Below, piece by piece: positions 35,088 to 35,808 of a stretch of DNA of 35,808 bases (position 1 is its first letter; every line of letters begins with the position of its first letter). The DNA is from an uncultured bacterium. GTDB lineage: Bacteria > Pseudomonadota > Gammaproteobacteria > Burkholderiales > Burkholderiaceae_E. The notes under the pieces are model-generated. The model had not been told where the DNA came from and did no database searches. It saw only the letters and a program-made list of their open reading frames with translations. Position numbers and translations under genes: made by a program. The DNA lies in assembly GCA_903907905.1 (NCBI GenBank), contig CAIVPX010000152.1, positions 1 to 35,808 on the forward strand. The letters are read 5' to 3'.

Positions 35088-35808
35088 ATCTCGAACTTTC
35101 CCCAGGCGAAGCCCAACTGCAGCAGGACGTTCGCCAATTCATTGCCGAGCACCTCACCGATGCCATGCGGCGGGGGCAGGCCCACACCAGTTCACTTTAT
35201 CCGGCCCCTGAGGTCTTCCTGCCCTGGCAGCGCGCGCTGGCAAAGCGTGGCTGGCTCGTCCCGCTCTGGCCCATCGAATGGGGTGGAACGGGCTGGACAC
35301 CAGTCGAACGCTTCATCTTCGAGACCGAATGCGCTCAGGCGGGTGCCCCTCTGGTTCATCCGATGGGCGTCAGGCTGGTGGGACCGGTGTTGCTGCGCTT
35401 TGGCACCGACGCCCAAAAGGCGTACTTTTTGCCGAGAATCGTCGCCAGCGACGATTACTGGTGCCAGGGCTTCTCCGAGCCCGAGGCGGGGTCGGATCTG
35501 GCCTCGCTGCGGCTTCGCGCCACGCCAGACGGTGATGACTACGTGCTCACCGGCAGCAAGCTCTGGACCTCTTACGCGCATCTGGCAAACCGGATGTTCG
35601 CGCTCGTACGCACCGGGCCGCCCGATAGCCGACATCGTGGCATCAGTTTTCTTCTGATCGATATGGACTCGCCCGGCATCACGGTCCGCCCCATCCGCAC
35701 TCTTGGGGGCGAGCACGAGGTCAACGAGGTGTTCTTCGATTCGGTTCGAGTGCCGCAATCACGACGGATCGGCGAGGAAAACGCCGGTTGGGCCTGTGCC
35801 CGATACCT
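35084..35808 (+). CDS. Acyl-CoA dehydrogenase, large subunit type, 3'-truncated by window edge
   Basis: The frame is open from ATG 35084 to the window end, 241 complete codons. Visible parts are the N-terminal helical domain (RALAKRGWLVPLWPIEWGG, FGTDAQKAYFLPRI), the flavin-binding signature QGFSEPEAGSDLASL, LTGSKLWTSYAHLA, and the end of the beta domain (VNEVFFDSVRVP). The WPIEWGGTGW and SEPEAGSDLASL blocks resemble PimC-like large subunits. The catalytic base lies beyond the window. The start overlaps the stop of the first dehydrogenase gene, so equal synthesis of two partners is likely. Confidence 0.9.
   Translation, partial: MNLELSPGEAQLQQDVRQFIAEHLTDAMRRGQAHTSSLYPAPEVFLPWQRALAKRGWLVPLWPIEWGGTGWTPVERFIFETECAQAGAPLVHPMGVRLVGPVLLRFGTDAQKAYFLPRIVASDDYWCQGFSEPEAGSDLASLRLRATPDGDDYVLTGSKLWTSYAHLANRMFALVRTGPPDSRHRGISFLLIDMDSPGITVRPIRTLGGEHEVNEVFFDSVRVPQSRRIGEENAGWACARY

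Overview
The window is a GC-rich stretch of bacterial chromosome, densely coding, with gene orders typical of Betaproteobacteria, most likely Burkholderiales (lepA-lepB-rnc-era-recO-pdxJ-acpS-nagZ-uvrC-pgsA, the plsX-fabHDG-acpP-fabF block, and rne next to moaA-mobA-moeA). This placement rests on gene order and protein resemblance read by eye; no search was run. There are no insertion sequences, prophage genes, CRISPR arrays or rRNA genes. I see no wholly new multi-gene system. The most unusual points are regulatory leaders, missing neighbours and one crotonase-fold protein without its catalytic residues.

Layout. 1-2653: the 3' part of pgi, then an ABC ATPase (YbbA/LolD type) and the esterase tesA, divergent and sharing a CATG at their start codons. 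2662-3063: tRNA-Leu(TAA), tRNA-Cys(GCA) and tRNA-Gly(GCC) on the minus strand, with a near-consensus promoter before tRNA-Gly and an intrinsic terminator between Gly and Cys. 3100-13133: a long minus-strand operon read lepA, lepB, rnc, era, recO, pdxJ, acpS, nagZ, uvrC, pgsA, covering translation, protein export, RNA processing, ribosome assembly, DNA repair, vitamin B6, carrier-protein activation, wall recycling and phospholipid synthesis. 13239-15271: the periplasmic protease degQ and a small two-TM membrane protein. The rpoE-rseA-rseB genes often found here in relatives are absent.

15315-21510: the fatty-acid and phospholipid module, read DUF177, rpmF, plsX, fabH, fabD, fabG, acpP, fabF. 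plsX through fabG are chained by 4-bp ATGA overlaps. AcpS from the previous operon activates the AcpP made here. 21534-22921: divergent maf (YceF type) and an RsmI-like methylase, whose end runs 43 bp into the end of sppA. 22879-26085: minus-strand rluC, a HAD phosphatase, a small Rieske protein and sppA.

26086-29710: a divergent control region with a predicted long leader, then rne with a very repetitive Arg/Glu- and Pro/Ala-rich tail. 29874-32863: moaA, mobA and moeA for molybdenum cofactor synthesis. 32988-35808: a crotonase-family gene and two acyl-CoA dehydrogenase genes (the second cut by the window edge), which look like a CoA-thioester degradation operon with a heteromeric dehydrogenase.
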